From positions 62,001 through 126,000 of the forward strand of contig NZ_JBHVOS010000015.1 in assembly GCF_042887685.1 (NCBI RefSeq): a DNA stretch of 64,000 nt, written 5' to 3'. The DNA is from Oerskovia sp042887685. Its GTDB lineage: Bacteria > Actinomycetota > Actinomycetes > Actinomycetales > Cellulomonadaceae. Positions 21,059 to 29,006 of this stretch are shown here, piece by piece. The first letter of the stretch is position 1. Each line of letters begins with the position of its first letter. A program made the translations under genes and the position numbers. A model generated the notes under the pieces. The model saw only the letters and a list, made by a program, of their open reading frames with translations. It was not told the origin of the DNA and searched no databases.

Positions 21059-24000
21059 TCAGATCTCGTCGATCGTGGATGCTGCGTTGGGGCGACGCGA
21101 CAGGTCGATGCCGAGCTCCTCGGCAGCGCGGTACACGTCGTCGTCGGACTCACGCATCTCGATGGAGACACCGTCGCTCGAGAGCACCTCGACGTTCAGG
21201 CACAGCGACTGCATCTCCTTCAGGAGGACCTTGAAGGACTCCGGGATGCCCGAGTCGGGGATGTTCTCGCCCTTGACGATCGCCTCGTAGACCTTCACAC
21301 GGCCCGGGACGTCGTCGGACTTGATCGTCAGCAGCTCCTGGAGGGTGTACGCCGCGCCGTATGCCTCGAGCGCCCACACCTCCATCTCGCCGAAACGCTG
21401 TCCACCGAACTGCGCCTTACCACCCAGCGGCTGCTGCGTGATCATCGAGTACGGACCGGTCGAGCGGGCGTGGATCTTGTCGTCCACCAGGTGGTGGAGC
21501 TTCAGGATGTACATGTAGCCCACGGAGACCGGCTCCGGGAACGGCTCGCCGGAGCGGCCGTCGAACAGACGTGCCTTGCCGTCGCGGCCGACCATGCGGT
21601 TGCCGTCACGGTTCGGGAGCGTCGTGGAGAGCAGACCCGTGAGAGCCTCCTCCTCGAGCCCGTCGAAGACGGGCGTCGCGACGGGGCGGCCCGGCTCGGA
21701 CGAAGCAGCGACCGCGGGGACGTGCTCCTTCCAGGAGAGGTCGCCCTCGCCTGCTGCGCCGTCGGTCTGGGAGATGTCCCAGCCCTGCTTCGCGACCCAC
21801 CCGAGGTGGGTCTCGAGGACCTGGCCGACGTTCATACGACCGGGGACACCCAGCGGGTTGAGGATGACGTCCACCGGGGTGCCGTCCTCGAGGAAGGGCA
21901 TGTCCTCGACGGGGAGGATCTTCGAGATGACACCCTTGTTGCCGTGACGGCCGGCGAGCTTGTCGCCGTCCGTGATCTTGCGTCGCTGCGCGATGTACAC
22001 GCGGACCAGCTGGTTGACGCCGGCAGGCAGCTCGTCGCCGTCCTCGCGGTTGAACTCGCGGACGCCGATGACGGTGCCGGACTCGCCGTGGGGGACCTTG
22101 AGCGACGTGTCGCGGACCTCACGGGCCTTCTCGCCGAAGATGGCGCGCAGGAGGCGCTCCTCCGGGGTCAGCTCGGTCTCGCCCTTGGGCGTGACCTTGC
22201 CGACGAGCACGTCGCCCGCGCCGACCTCTGCACCGATGCGGATGACACCGCGCTCGTCGAGGTCCGCCAGGACGTCCTCGGAGACGTTCGGGATGTCCCG
22301 CGTGATCTCCTCGGGGCCGAGCTTCGTGTCGCGGGCGTCGACCTCGTGCTCCTCGATGTGGATCGAGGACAGGACGTCGTCCTGCACGAGGCGCTGCGAC
22401 AGGATGATCGCGTCCTCGTAGTTGTGGCCTTCCCAGGACATGAACGCGACGAGCAGGTTGCGGCCGAGCGAGAGCTCGCCCTCGTCCGTCGCGGGGCCGT
22501 CGGCCAGCACGGAGCCGACCTCGACGCGAGCACCCTCGTCGACGACGACGCGCTGGTTGTACGACGTTCCCTGGTTCGAGCGGCGGAACTTCGCCGCACG
22601 GTAGCTCGTCGTGGTCGCGTCGTCGTTCGCGACGACGATCAGGTCCGCGGAGACCTCGGTGACGACACCGGGCTTGGTGGCGACGATGACGTCACCGGCG
22701 TCGATGGCTGCACGACGCTCCATGCCGGTACCCACGAGCGGGGCCTCGGAACGGACCAGGGGCACGGCCTGACGCTGCATGTTGGCACCCATGAGTGCGC
22801 GGTTGGCGTCGTCGTGCTCGAGGAACGGGATGAGCGCGGTCGCGACCGACACCATCTGTCGCGGCGAGACGTCCATGTAGTCGACCTCGGTGCCGAGGAC
22901 GTCGGCCGTCTCGCCACCCTTGGTGCGGACCAGGACGCGCTCGGCACGGAACGACCCGTCGGCGTTGAGCTCGGTGTTCGCCTGGGCGATGACGTAGCGG
23001 TCCTCGTCGTCGGCCGTCAGGTAGACGACCTCGTCGGAGACCTTGCCCGCCTCGACCTTGCGGTACGGCGTCTCGATGAACCCGAACGGGTTGATGCGCC
23101 CGTAGGACGCGAGCGAGCCGATCAGACCGATGTTCGGGCCCTCGGGGGTCTCGATGGGGCACATGCGGCCGTAGTGCGACGGGTGGACGTCACGGACCTC
23201 CATGCCGGCGCGGTCACGGGACAGACCACCCGGGCCCAGCGCGGACAGACGACGCTTGTGCGTCAGGCCGGCGAGCGGGTTGTTCTGGTCCATGAACTGC
23301 GAGAGCTGCGAGGTGCCGAAGAACTCCTTGATCGACGCCACCACGGGGCGGATGTTGATCAGGGTCTGGGGCGTGATCGCCTCGACGTCCTGGGTCGTCA
23401 TGCGCTCACGCACGACGCGCTCCATGCGCGACAGGCCCGTGCGGACCTGGTTCTGGATGAGCTCACCCACGGCGCGGATACGACGGTTGCCGAAGTGGTC
23501 GATGTCGTCGGTCTCGACGCGGATCTCGACGGGCTCGCCGGCACGCGTGCCGGGGAGGGTCGTGACCTCGGCGTGCAGGGCCGCGAGGTACTTGATCGTC
23601 GCGACGATGTCCGTGACGGACAGCGTGGAATCGCCGAGGGGCGCGTCGACGCCGAGCTTCTTGTTCGCCTTGTAGCGGCCGACCTTCGCGAAGTCGTAGC
23701 GCTTGGGGTTGAAGTAGAAGTTCTCGAGGAGCGAGCGACCGGCCTCGACCGTGGGCGGCTCGCCCGGACGGATCTTGCGGTAGAGGTCGACGAGCGCCTC
23801 TTCCTCGGTGTGGACGTGGTCCTTCTCGAGGGTGTCGAGCACCGAGGGGAAGTCCGCGAACTCCTCACGGATCTGCGACTCGGTCAGGCCGAGGGCCTTG
23901 AGCAGCACCGTGACGGACTGCTTGCGCTTGCGGTCGACGCGGACGCCGACGGCGTCACGCTTGTCGATCTCGAACTCCAGCCACGCACCGCGCGACGGGA

Positions 24001-24583
24001 TGATCTTCGCGGAGTAGATGTCCTTGTCGCTGGTCTTGTCGGCCTGGCGCTCGAAGTACACACCGGGCGAACGGACGAGCTGCGAGACGACGACGCGCTC
24101 GGTGCCGTTGATGATGAAGGTGCCGCGTGCGGTCATGAGCGGGAAGTCGCCCATGAAGACCGTCTGGCTCTTGATCTCACCGGTGTTGTAGTTCACGAAC
24201 TCCGCGGTGACGAAGAGCGGCGCGGCGAAGGTGAAGTCCTTCTCCTTGCACTCCTCGGCCGTGTACTTCGGGGGCTCGAAGCGGTGGTTGGAGAAGGAGA
24301 GAGACATGGAGGAGCCGAAGTCCTCGATCGGGGAGATCTCCTCGAAGATCTCCTCGAGACCCGACGTCGCGGGGACGTCCTGGCGACCGGCGGCGGCCGC
24401 GGCGTCGACGCGTGCGCGCCACGCCGGGTTGCCCAGCAGCCAGTCGAAGCTCTCGGTCTGGAGCCCGAGCAGGTCGGGCACCTCGAGAGGCTCGTAGATC
24501 TTGGCGAAAGATACGCGCCGGGAAGCGGTGCGGTTCGCGATAGCGTCGGCGGACGGAGCAGAAGGGGTGCGCGAGGCAGCCAA
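21059..24583 (-). CDS. rpoB: DNA-directed RNA polymerase subunit beta
   Basis: The beta subunit forms the other jaw of the catalytic cleft. The start is TTG at 24581-24583 with AAGGA six bases upstream, giving 1174 aa starting MAASRTPSAPSADAIANRTA; longer in-frame starts read through the promoter and are rejected. The rifampicin cluster (GTSQLSQFMDQNNPLAG, then LTHKRRLSALGPGGLSRDRA) has wild-type Asp431, His441 and Ser447, so no target-site rifampicin resistance is predicted. Other signatures: HPSHYGRMCPIETPEGPNIG, RHGNKGVISKILPVEDMPFL and GGKAQFGGQRFGEMEVWAL. Confidence 0.99.
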   Translation of the reverse strand: MAASRTPSAPSADAIANRTASRRVSFAKIYEPLEVPDLLGLQTESFDWLLGNPAWRARVDAAAAAGRQDVPATSGLEEIFEEISPIEDFGSSMSLSFSNHRFEPPKYTAEECKEKDFTFAAPLFVTAEFVNYNTGEIKSQTVFMGDFPLMTARGTFIINGTERVVVSQLVRSPGVYFERQADKTSDKDIYSAKIIPSRGAWLEFEIDKRDAVGVRVDRKRKQSVTVLLKALGLTESQIREEFADFPSVLDTLEKDHVHTEEEALVDLYRKIRPGEPPTVEAGRSLLENFYFNPKRYDFAKVGRYKANKKLGVDAPLGDSTLSVTDIVATIKYLAALHAEVTTLPGTRAGEPVEIRVETDDIDHFGNRRIRAVGELIQNQVRTGLSRMERVVRERMTTQDVEAITPQTLINIRPVVASIKEFFGTSQLSQFMDQNNPLAGLTHKRRLSALGPGGLSRDRAGMEVRDVHPSHYGRMCPIETPEGPNIGLIGSLASYGRINPFGFIETPYRKVEAGKVSDEVVYLTADDEDRYVIAQANTELNADGSFRAERVLVRTKGGETADVLGTEVDYMDVSPRQMVSVATALIPFLEHDDANRALMGANMQRQAVPLVRSEAPLVGTGMERRAAIDAGDVIVATKPGVVTEVSADLIVVANDDATTTSYRAAKFRRSNQGTSYNQRVVVDEGARVEVGSVLADGPATDEGELSLGRNLLVAFMSWEGHNYEDAIILSQRLVQDDVLSSIHIEEHEVDARDTKLGPEEITRDIPNVSEDVLADLDERGVIRIGAEVGAGDVLVGKVTPKGETELTPEERLLRAIFGEKAREVRDTSLKVPHGESGTVIGVREFNREDGDELPAGVNQLVRVYIAQRRKITDGDKLAGRHGNKGVISKILPVEDMPFLEDGTPVDVILNPLGVPGRMNVGQVLETHLGWVAKQGWDISQTDGAAGEGDLSWKEHVPAVAASSEPGRPVATPVFDGLEEEALTGLLSTTLPNRDGNRMVGRDGKARLFDGRSGEPFPEPVSVGYMYILKLHHLVDDKIHARSTGPYSMITQQPLGGKAQFGGQRFGEMEVWALEAYGAAYTLQELLTIKSDDVPGRVKVYEAIVKGENIPDSGIPESFKVLLKEMQSLCLNVEVLSSDGVSIEMRESDDDVYRAAEELGIDLSRRPNAASTIDEI

Positions 24584-24737
24584 GAGGGGTCCTTCCCTGC
24601 AGATCGATTGCACGCTGTACGCTGCGTGGCTGGAGGACCTCTTCCCCCTGAGGCTGCCGTGGTGCACGATGGACGCACACCGAAGACGGTCCGGGCAGTT
24701 CAGAGGGTGCCGAGGGCACACGCGAGCGCAAAGCGCT

Positions 24738-24766
24738 AGCATACCCGGCCCAGTCAAGCGTGTCCA
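24738..24766 (-). promoter_or_regulatory. rpoB promoter
   Basis: TGGACA (24761-24766), 17-bp spacer, TATGCT (24738-24743) gives a good sigma-A promoter with a leader of about 150 nt before the rpoB TTG. The gap of about 475 bases between rplL and rpoB otherwise holds only the rplL terminator. Confidence 0.65.
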
Positions 24767-24951
24767 GCGACGCGAAATCGCGGCCTGTCAAGACCGTCTT
24801 CACGCCTACTGCACTCCCCCACCGGGCCGGTGAGGACATCTTCTCGGTGGCCGCCATATGCCGCCCAAGAACACGAAGAAACTCCCTGCCCGACGGCGTC
24901 CGCCACCTTCCCGGGGGAAGGCGAGCTCCGGCGTCGGGCCGGGAGACGAAG

Positions 24952-24998
24952 AGGCGACGAGAGGCCCGCACCCCAGGGGGGTACGGGCCTCGTCGCCT
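24952..24998 (-). terminator. Terminator after rplL
   Basis: AGGCGAC and GAGGCCCG (24952-24968, with a 2-nt bulge) pair with CGGGCCTC and GTCGCCT (24984-24998). The loop can form a further ACCCC/GGGGT pair. It separates rplJL from rpoBC, probably allowing partial read-through as in other bacteria. Confidence 0.75.
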
Positions 24999-25059
24999 GT
25001 GCTACCTGTCAGGCCGCGCGAGGCGACCCGTCATGCGATACCGCCCCGGAGGGCAGCGA

Positions 25060-25443
25060 TCACTTGACGGTGACGGTCGCGCCGGCGCCCTCGAGGGCAG
25101 CCTTGGCCTTGTCAGCGGCGTCCTTGGCAACGGCCTCCAGGACGGGCTTGGGGGCGCCGTCAACGAGGTCCTTGGCCTCCTTCAGGCCGAGGCTCGTGAG
25201 GGCACGCACCTCCTTGATGACCTGGATCTTCTTGTCGCCGGCAGCCTCGAGGATGACGTCGAACTCCGTCTTCTCCTCGACCTCCTCGGCGGCAGCGGCC
25301 GCGGGGCCTGCGACGGCGACGGCGGCCGGAGCGGCCGCGGTGACCTCAAAAGCGTCCTCGAACGCCTTCACGAACTCGGAGAGCTCGATGAGGGAGAGGC
25401 CCTTGAACTGCTCGATGAGCTCTTCGGTGCTGAGCTTCGCCAT
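25060..25443 (-). CDS. rplL: 50S ribosomal protein L7/L12
   Basis: L7/L12 forms the mobile stalk that recruits translation factors. The 127-aa acidic protein starts MAKLSTEELIEQFKGLSLIEL, has an Ala-rich hinge around residues 35-55, and the C-terminal domain with EFDVILEAAGDKKIQVIKEVRALTSLGLKEAKDLVD (seen as KIQVIKEVRALTSLGLKEAK). It is downstream of rplJ after a 108-base gap. Confidence 0.98.
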   Translation of the reverse strand: MAKLSTEELIEQFKGLSLIELSEFVKAFEDAFEVTAAAPAAVAVAGPAAAAAEEVEEKTEFDVILEAAGDKKIQVIKEVRALTSLGLKEAKDLVDGAPKPVLEAVAKDAADKAKAALEGAGATVTVK

Positions 25444-25551
25444 GATGGCGGTCCTTTCGGTTGGTGCTCGGCAGCAGCCCTGTCAACGATCCACAGAGCC
25501 CTGCTGGAAGCAGAGGGGGTGGGTGCGTGCTGCATGATCCTCCGAGGAGGG

Positions 25552-26079
25552 TCAGGCGGCAGCGCTCTCCGATTCCTGCTTGAGGCGCAGGGCATCGATG
25601 GTGCGGACGGCCTGCGAAGCGGGCGCGTTGAACAGGTATGCCGCCTGGTAGAGCGGCTGCTTGAACGCGCCGGCCAGCTTGGCCAGCAGGACCTCGCGGG
25701 ACTCGAGGTCCGCGAGCTTGGTGATCTCCGCAGCGGTCAGGGAGCGCCCGTCGAGGACACCGCCCTTGATGACCAGTGCGGGGTTCGCCTTGGCGAAGTC
25801 ACGCAGGCCCTTGGCCGCCTCGACCGGGTCACCGGTCACGAAGGCGATGGCCGAGGGGCCCTTGAAGTCGGCGTCGATCTCGATGCCGGCTTCCTTGGCC
25901 GCGATGGCGGTCAGCGTGTTCTTCACCACGGCGTAGGTTGCGTTGCCGCTGAGCGACCGACGCAGCTGCTTGAGCTGCGCGACGGTGAGCCCGCGGTACT
26001 CGGTCAGCACGGCCGCGTTCGACTCGCGGAAGTTCTCCGTGAGCTCTGCGACTGCGGCTGCCTTGTCCGGCCTCGCCAT
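25552..26079 (-). CDS. rplJ: 50S ribosomal protein L10
   Basis: L10 anchors L7/L12 dimers to the ribosome. The ATG at 26077-26079, preceded by GGAAGGA, gives 175 aa starting MARPDKAAAVAELTENFRES, with AAVLTEYRGLTVAQLKQLRRSL and YAVVKNTLTAIAAKEAG. The C-terminal helix (YLFNAPASQAVRTIDALRLKQ) binds L7/L12. L10 or L10-L12 binding to the 230-nt leader probably controls the operon. In-frame sequence upstream of the ATG lies in the leader. Confidence 0.97.
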   Translation of the reverse strand: MARPDKAAAVAELTENFRESNAAVLTEYRGLTVAQLKQLRRSLSGNATYAVVKNTLTAIAAKEAGIEIDADFKGPSAIAFVTGDPVEAAKGLRDFAKANPALVIKGGVLDGRSLTAAEITKLADLESREVLLAKLAGAFKQPLYQAAYLFNAPASQAVRTIDALRLKQESESAAA

Positions 26080-26089
26080 GGCAATCCTT

Positions 26090-26308
26090 CCGGTGGTGGT
26101 GCCACCGGTCTCCGCAGGGCGGGGGCCCTGGGGGGTGAGGTCCTGCGGAGACGAGAAGAGCCCCGCGCAGGCGCGGGGCTCGAAGTGCAGGCTCTCGCCC
26201 GCTCCGTGAACTCTCACCTGCGCTGGCCTCCGCACTTCTGCGGGACTTCGGTCCGGACTGCAGCTGACGAGTCAACGGGCAGGACGGTACGACCGGCGGT
26301 CTTGGGTA
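26090..26308 (-). ncRNA. Ribosomal protein L10 leader (rplJ 5' UTR)
   Basis: The rplJ leader folds into several elements. A 10-bp helix TCTCCGCAGG/CCTGCGGAGA (26109-26118 with 26142-26151) encloses a G-rich internal region, as in L10-leader RNAs. An 11-bp hairpin GAGCCCCGCGC/GCGCGGGGCTC (26158-26181) lies upstream, and CCGGTGG/CCACCGG (26090-26108) sits beside the ribosome binding site. In known bacteria the L10(L12)4 complex binds such a leader to repress its own synthesis. Assignment is by position and fold, not by a covariance search. Confidence 0.6.
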
Positions 26309-26315
26309 CTGGAAC

Positions 26316-26344
26316 AGGGTACGCGACGGCGGCGCATGGTCCAA
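26316..26344 (-). promoter_or_regulatory. rplJL promoter
   Basis: TTGGAC (26339-26344), 17-bp spacer, TACCCT (26316-26321), placing the start near 26308 and giving a leader of about 230 nt with the L10-type folds. Confidence 0.6.
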
Positions 26345-26426
26345 ATCCGGTCCGACGGCGTCGCGAAGCGCTCGACGTCGGGCGTCGGGGAGGCCGTGCT
26401 GCGCCCCGACCGGACCTTCCCGCTCC

Positions 26427-29006
26427 TCAGACCGTGAGCGGCCCGAAGCAGACCAGGGGCACGGGCTCGTCCTCCTGCGCGACCGCGGTCGCGAGGGCGT
26501 CGCCCGGCGTGGCCCCGGCCCGCAGCTCGCCGTGGAACTCGGGCATGACGCGCGCGGCGACGTCGTCCCGCAACGGGGCGACGCTCGACACGACGGCCGC
26601 CGCCCCGAGCCGGAGCAGGACGCTCGTGAGCCCCAGAGGCTCACCACCGATCCGGACCGTCGACAGGCCCGCCTCGCAGGCCGAGAGGACGACCACGGCA
26701 CCTCGCAGGTCCACACCGTCGAGCTCGTGCGCGAACAACGGACCGTCCGCGAGCCGCAGCGAGGAGAACAACGGGTTGTCGGTCTCGTGCCGACCGTGGG
26801 TCGCGAGATGGACGACCGCGGCCGACGGGAGACGCTCGACCGTGGCCGCGCACGTGGCCTCGTCGCCGGCCAGGACCGTCGCACGCTCCCACGTCCGGGC
26901 CACCGCCACGACCTCGGACGCCGCGGCCCGCAGCCCGGGACCGGCCACCACCACGACGTCGGGCTTGGCACGCTCGCCGGTCGCCTCCTGCAGGTCGATC
27001 CACGAGTTGACCCAGGTCCGACGTCCCGCGCGCGAGGGCAACGAGGACCACGGCACCGCGAGCAGCAGGTCGCGAGCCGCGATGTGCAGGTCGCCCTGCG
27101 CGTCGATCGGTGCGAGGACCTCACGGTCCAGCCACGCCAGGCTCCGGTCGAGCGACGCCCGGGCGGCGGCGCGCATCGGCGCCGGGATCAGCACGTTCGA
27201 CAGGACGTCGAGGTCCGCGCGCGCCCGTCGGATACGCTCACCGACCTCCGCCATCGGGGCCAGCCGGATCATGCTCAGCCCCGAGGAGTCCGCGCGCAGC
27301 ACGCGGAGCGTCTCGTCGGCCACGACGAAGTCCGCGACGACGGTCGACGGGTTCGCCGACGACAGGGCGCGGCGCAGGCGACGCGCCGTGACCGCGGTCG
27401 GCGTCGCCGCTCCCCCGCCGTCCTGCCAGGCCCGACGCCGTGCGGCCTCCTGCAGCCGCCGCGCCTCGCTCAGGTGTGCACGACGGCGCTCGAGCTGCTC
27501 GCCCGAGAGGTTCGCCCCCAGGAGACGGGCCGACTCGATCTCCTGGCGCGCCGCGGTGAGCAGCTCGGCCGACCGCGAGTCCGAAGGCGGTCGGACCCGG
27601 CCGCTCCCGGCGACGGTCGCCCGTCCACGCTCGACGGCGTCGAGCAGGGCCGCAGCGCTGCCGGTACGGAGGGCGGCCGCGACGTCGACGTGCCCCAGCC
27701 GCACACCGTGCACCGCGGAGGCCGTCACGGCATCGACCGACCCCAGGCCTTCACGATGCTCGGCCAGCATCCGCTGCCCCTTGCGCACGGCACGGAGCGC
27801 CGTCCCCCGTTCCCCGGCGGCGAACGCCAGCTGCGCCGACACTGCCTGGTGCTGCAGCCGCAGCGGCAGCGCAGCGCGCCCCAGCTGGCGGGGCACCCTC
27901 GCGAGGACCTCCCGTGCGCCGGCCAGGTCGGTCGCCGCGAGGAGCCACTCGACAGCGAGAAGCTGCGCGGGGACGGTCACCCCACGCCCCGCGGCGTCCC
28001 CGAGCTCGACACCGACGTCGGCGAGCGCGAGCGCCCGCACGGCCCGGCGACGCGCCACGCCGGCCGAGATGCCCACCGACCGGTCCTCGGCGAGCCGCGC
28101 CTGGAGCTCCGCGACCCGAGCGCGCGCCGCCCACGGGCCGTTGCCGATCCGGTCGAACCGGGCCGCGGCCGCACGGGCCTGCCGCTGAGCCTCGGTGTAG
28201 CGGCGCAGGCCCACGAGGCACTGTGCGCGCAGGAGCTCGACCTCGGCGACGTCCCTGACCATCCGGTTGCGGGCGAGGTGCTCGCGCGCCTCGGCGAGCG
28301 CCGCGTCGGCGTCGGAGAGCAGGCCCGCCTCGATCAGGACCTGCGCCTTGTCGATGAGCCCGACCGAGGCGTGCCGTTCGGGCGCGCCGTGCTCGGCCTC
28401 CTCCATGGCACGCAGAGCCGTCGGCAGGTCACCGCGCAGGAACTCCACGTAGCCGAGGTTGTGCTTCGCCTTGGACAGCAGCAGCTGGTCGCCCATGTCG
28501 TCCGCGTACCGGGCGGCCCCGGCCAGGTCCGCGGACGCACGCTCGAGGTTGCCGAGCTCCAGGTGGAGGGATCCCCTGTTCAGGAGCAGCACGGCAGCGT
28601 CCAACGGGTCTGCGTCCCGCTGACCGACAGCGGCGGCATCCAGCTCGGCGAGCGACTCGACCGCCCGCCCCGTCCGGAGGAGCAGGAGGCCGCGCTGCCC
28701 GTGCACGATCAGCTCGAGCTCGGGCAGCCGGGACGTCTCGACCCACCGTGCGGCCGTGTCGAGCGTCTCCAAGGAGGCCGCCAGGGACCCGGTCAGCTCG
28801 AACTGCGTCTGCGCGTAGCCGACGAGCGCCCGGACCCGGACGTACGCGATCTCCCGCTGCTCCCCGGGCACGGGCTCGCCGACCCGGCTCGTGATCTGCC
28901 GGAAGAGTCGCGCGGCCCGCGCGTGCTGCCCCTGGGAGTTGACGTACTGGGCAGTCGACCATGCCTCGAGCACGCTCACCGGCACACGACGCGCCACGCC
29001 GATCAC
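26427..29006 (-). CDS. TPR-CHAT protease (caspase-like), last gene of the sigma/S8/CHAT module
   Basis: The C-terminal 250 residues are a CHAT domain, a clan CD cysteine protease fold related to caspases and separase. The catalytic dyad is visible: His737 in HLATHGRHET and Cys777 in VVVLSACEAGLSTVRIGGEP, followed by LTSVLLRLGAAAVVSSVAPLRDD. Residues 1-500 are an Ala/Leu/Arg-rich helical solenoid of TPR-like repeats (e.g. LLLNRGSLHLELGNLERA, KHNLGYVEFLRGDLPTALRA). No signal peptide or membrane segment, so cytosolic. The chosen GTG (29004-29006) overlaps the S8 stop (GTGA), implying coupled translation; 859 aa. In Craspase, a TPR-CHAT protease cleaves a sigma-regulating protein; here the substrate may be a neighbour, which is inference. 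Confidence 0.9.
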   Translation of the reverse strand: MIGVARRVPVSVLEAWSTAQYVNSQGQHARAARLFRQITSRVGEPVPGEQREIAYVRVRALVGYAQTQFELTGSLAASLETLDTAARWVETSRLPELELIVHGQRGLLLLRTGRAVESLAELDAAAVGQRDADPLDAAVLLLNRGSLHLELGNLERASADLAGAARYADDMGDQLLLSKAKHNLGYVEFLRGDLPTALRAMEEAEHGAPERHASVGLIDKAQVLIEAGLLSDADAALAEAREHLARNRMVRDVAEVELLRAQCLVGLRRYTEAQRQARAAAARFDRIGNGPWAARARVAELQARLAEDRSVGISAGVARRRAVRALALADVGVELGDAAGRGVTVPAQLLAVEWLLAATDLAGAREVLARVPRQLGRAALPLRLQHQAVSAQLAFAAGERGTALRAVRKGQRMLAEHREGLGSVDAVTASAVHGVRLGHVDVAAALRTGSAAALLDAVERGRATVAGSGRVRPPSDSRSAELLTAARQEIESARLLGANLSGEQLERRRAHLSEARRLQEAARRRAWQDGGGAATPTAVTARRLRRALSSANPSTVVADFVVADETLRVLRADSSGLSMIRLAPMAEVGERIRRARADLDVLSNVLIPAPMRAAARASLDRSLAWLDREVLAPIDAQGDLHIAARDLLLAVPWSSLPSRAGRRTWVNSWIDLQEATGERAKPDVVVVAGPGLRAAASEVVAVARTWERATVLAGDEATCAATVERLPSAAVVHLATHGRHETDNPLFSSLRLADGPLFAHELDGVDLRGAVVVLSACEAGLSTVRIGGEPLGLTSVLLRLGAAAVVSSVAPLRDDVAARVMPEFHGELRAGATPGDALATAVAQEDEPVPLVCFGPLTV

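Noticed and set aside
24584..24971. Extending rpoB upstream of the TTG start
   Set aside because: The extra sequence overlaps the rpoB promoter and lacks family similarity; AAGGA precedes the TTG.
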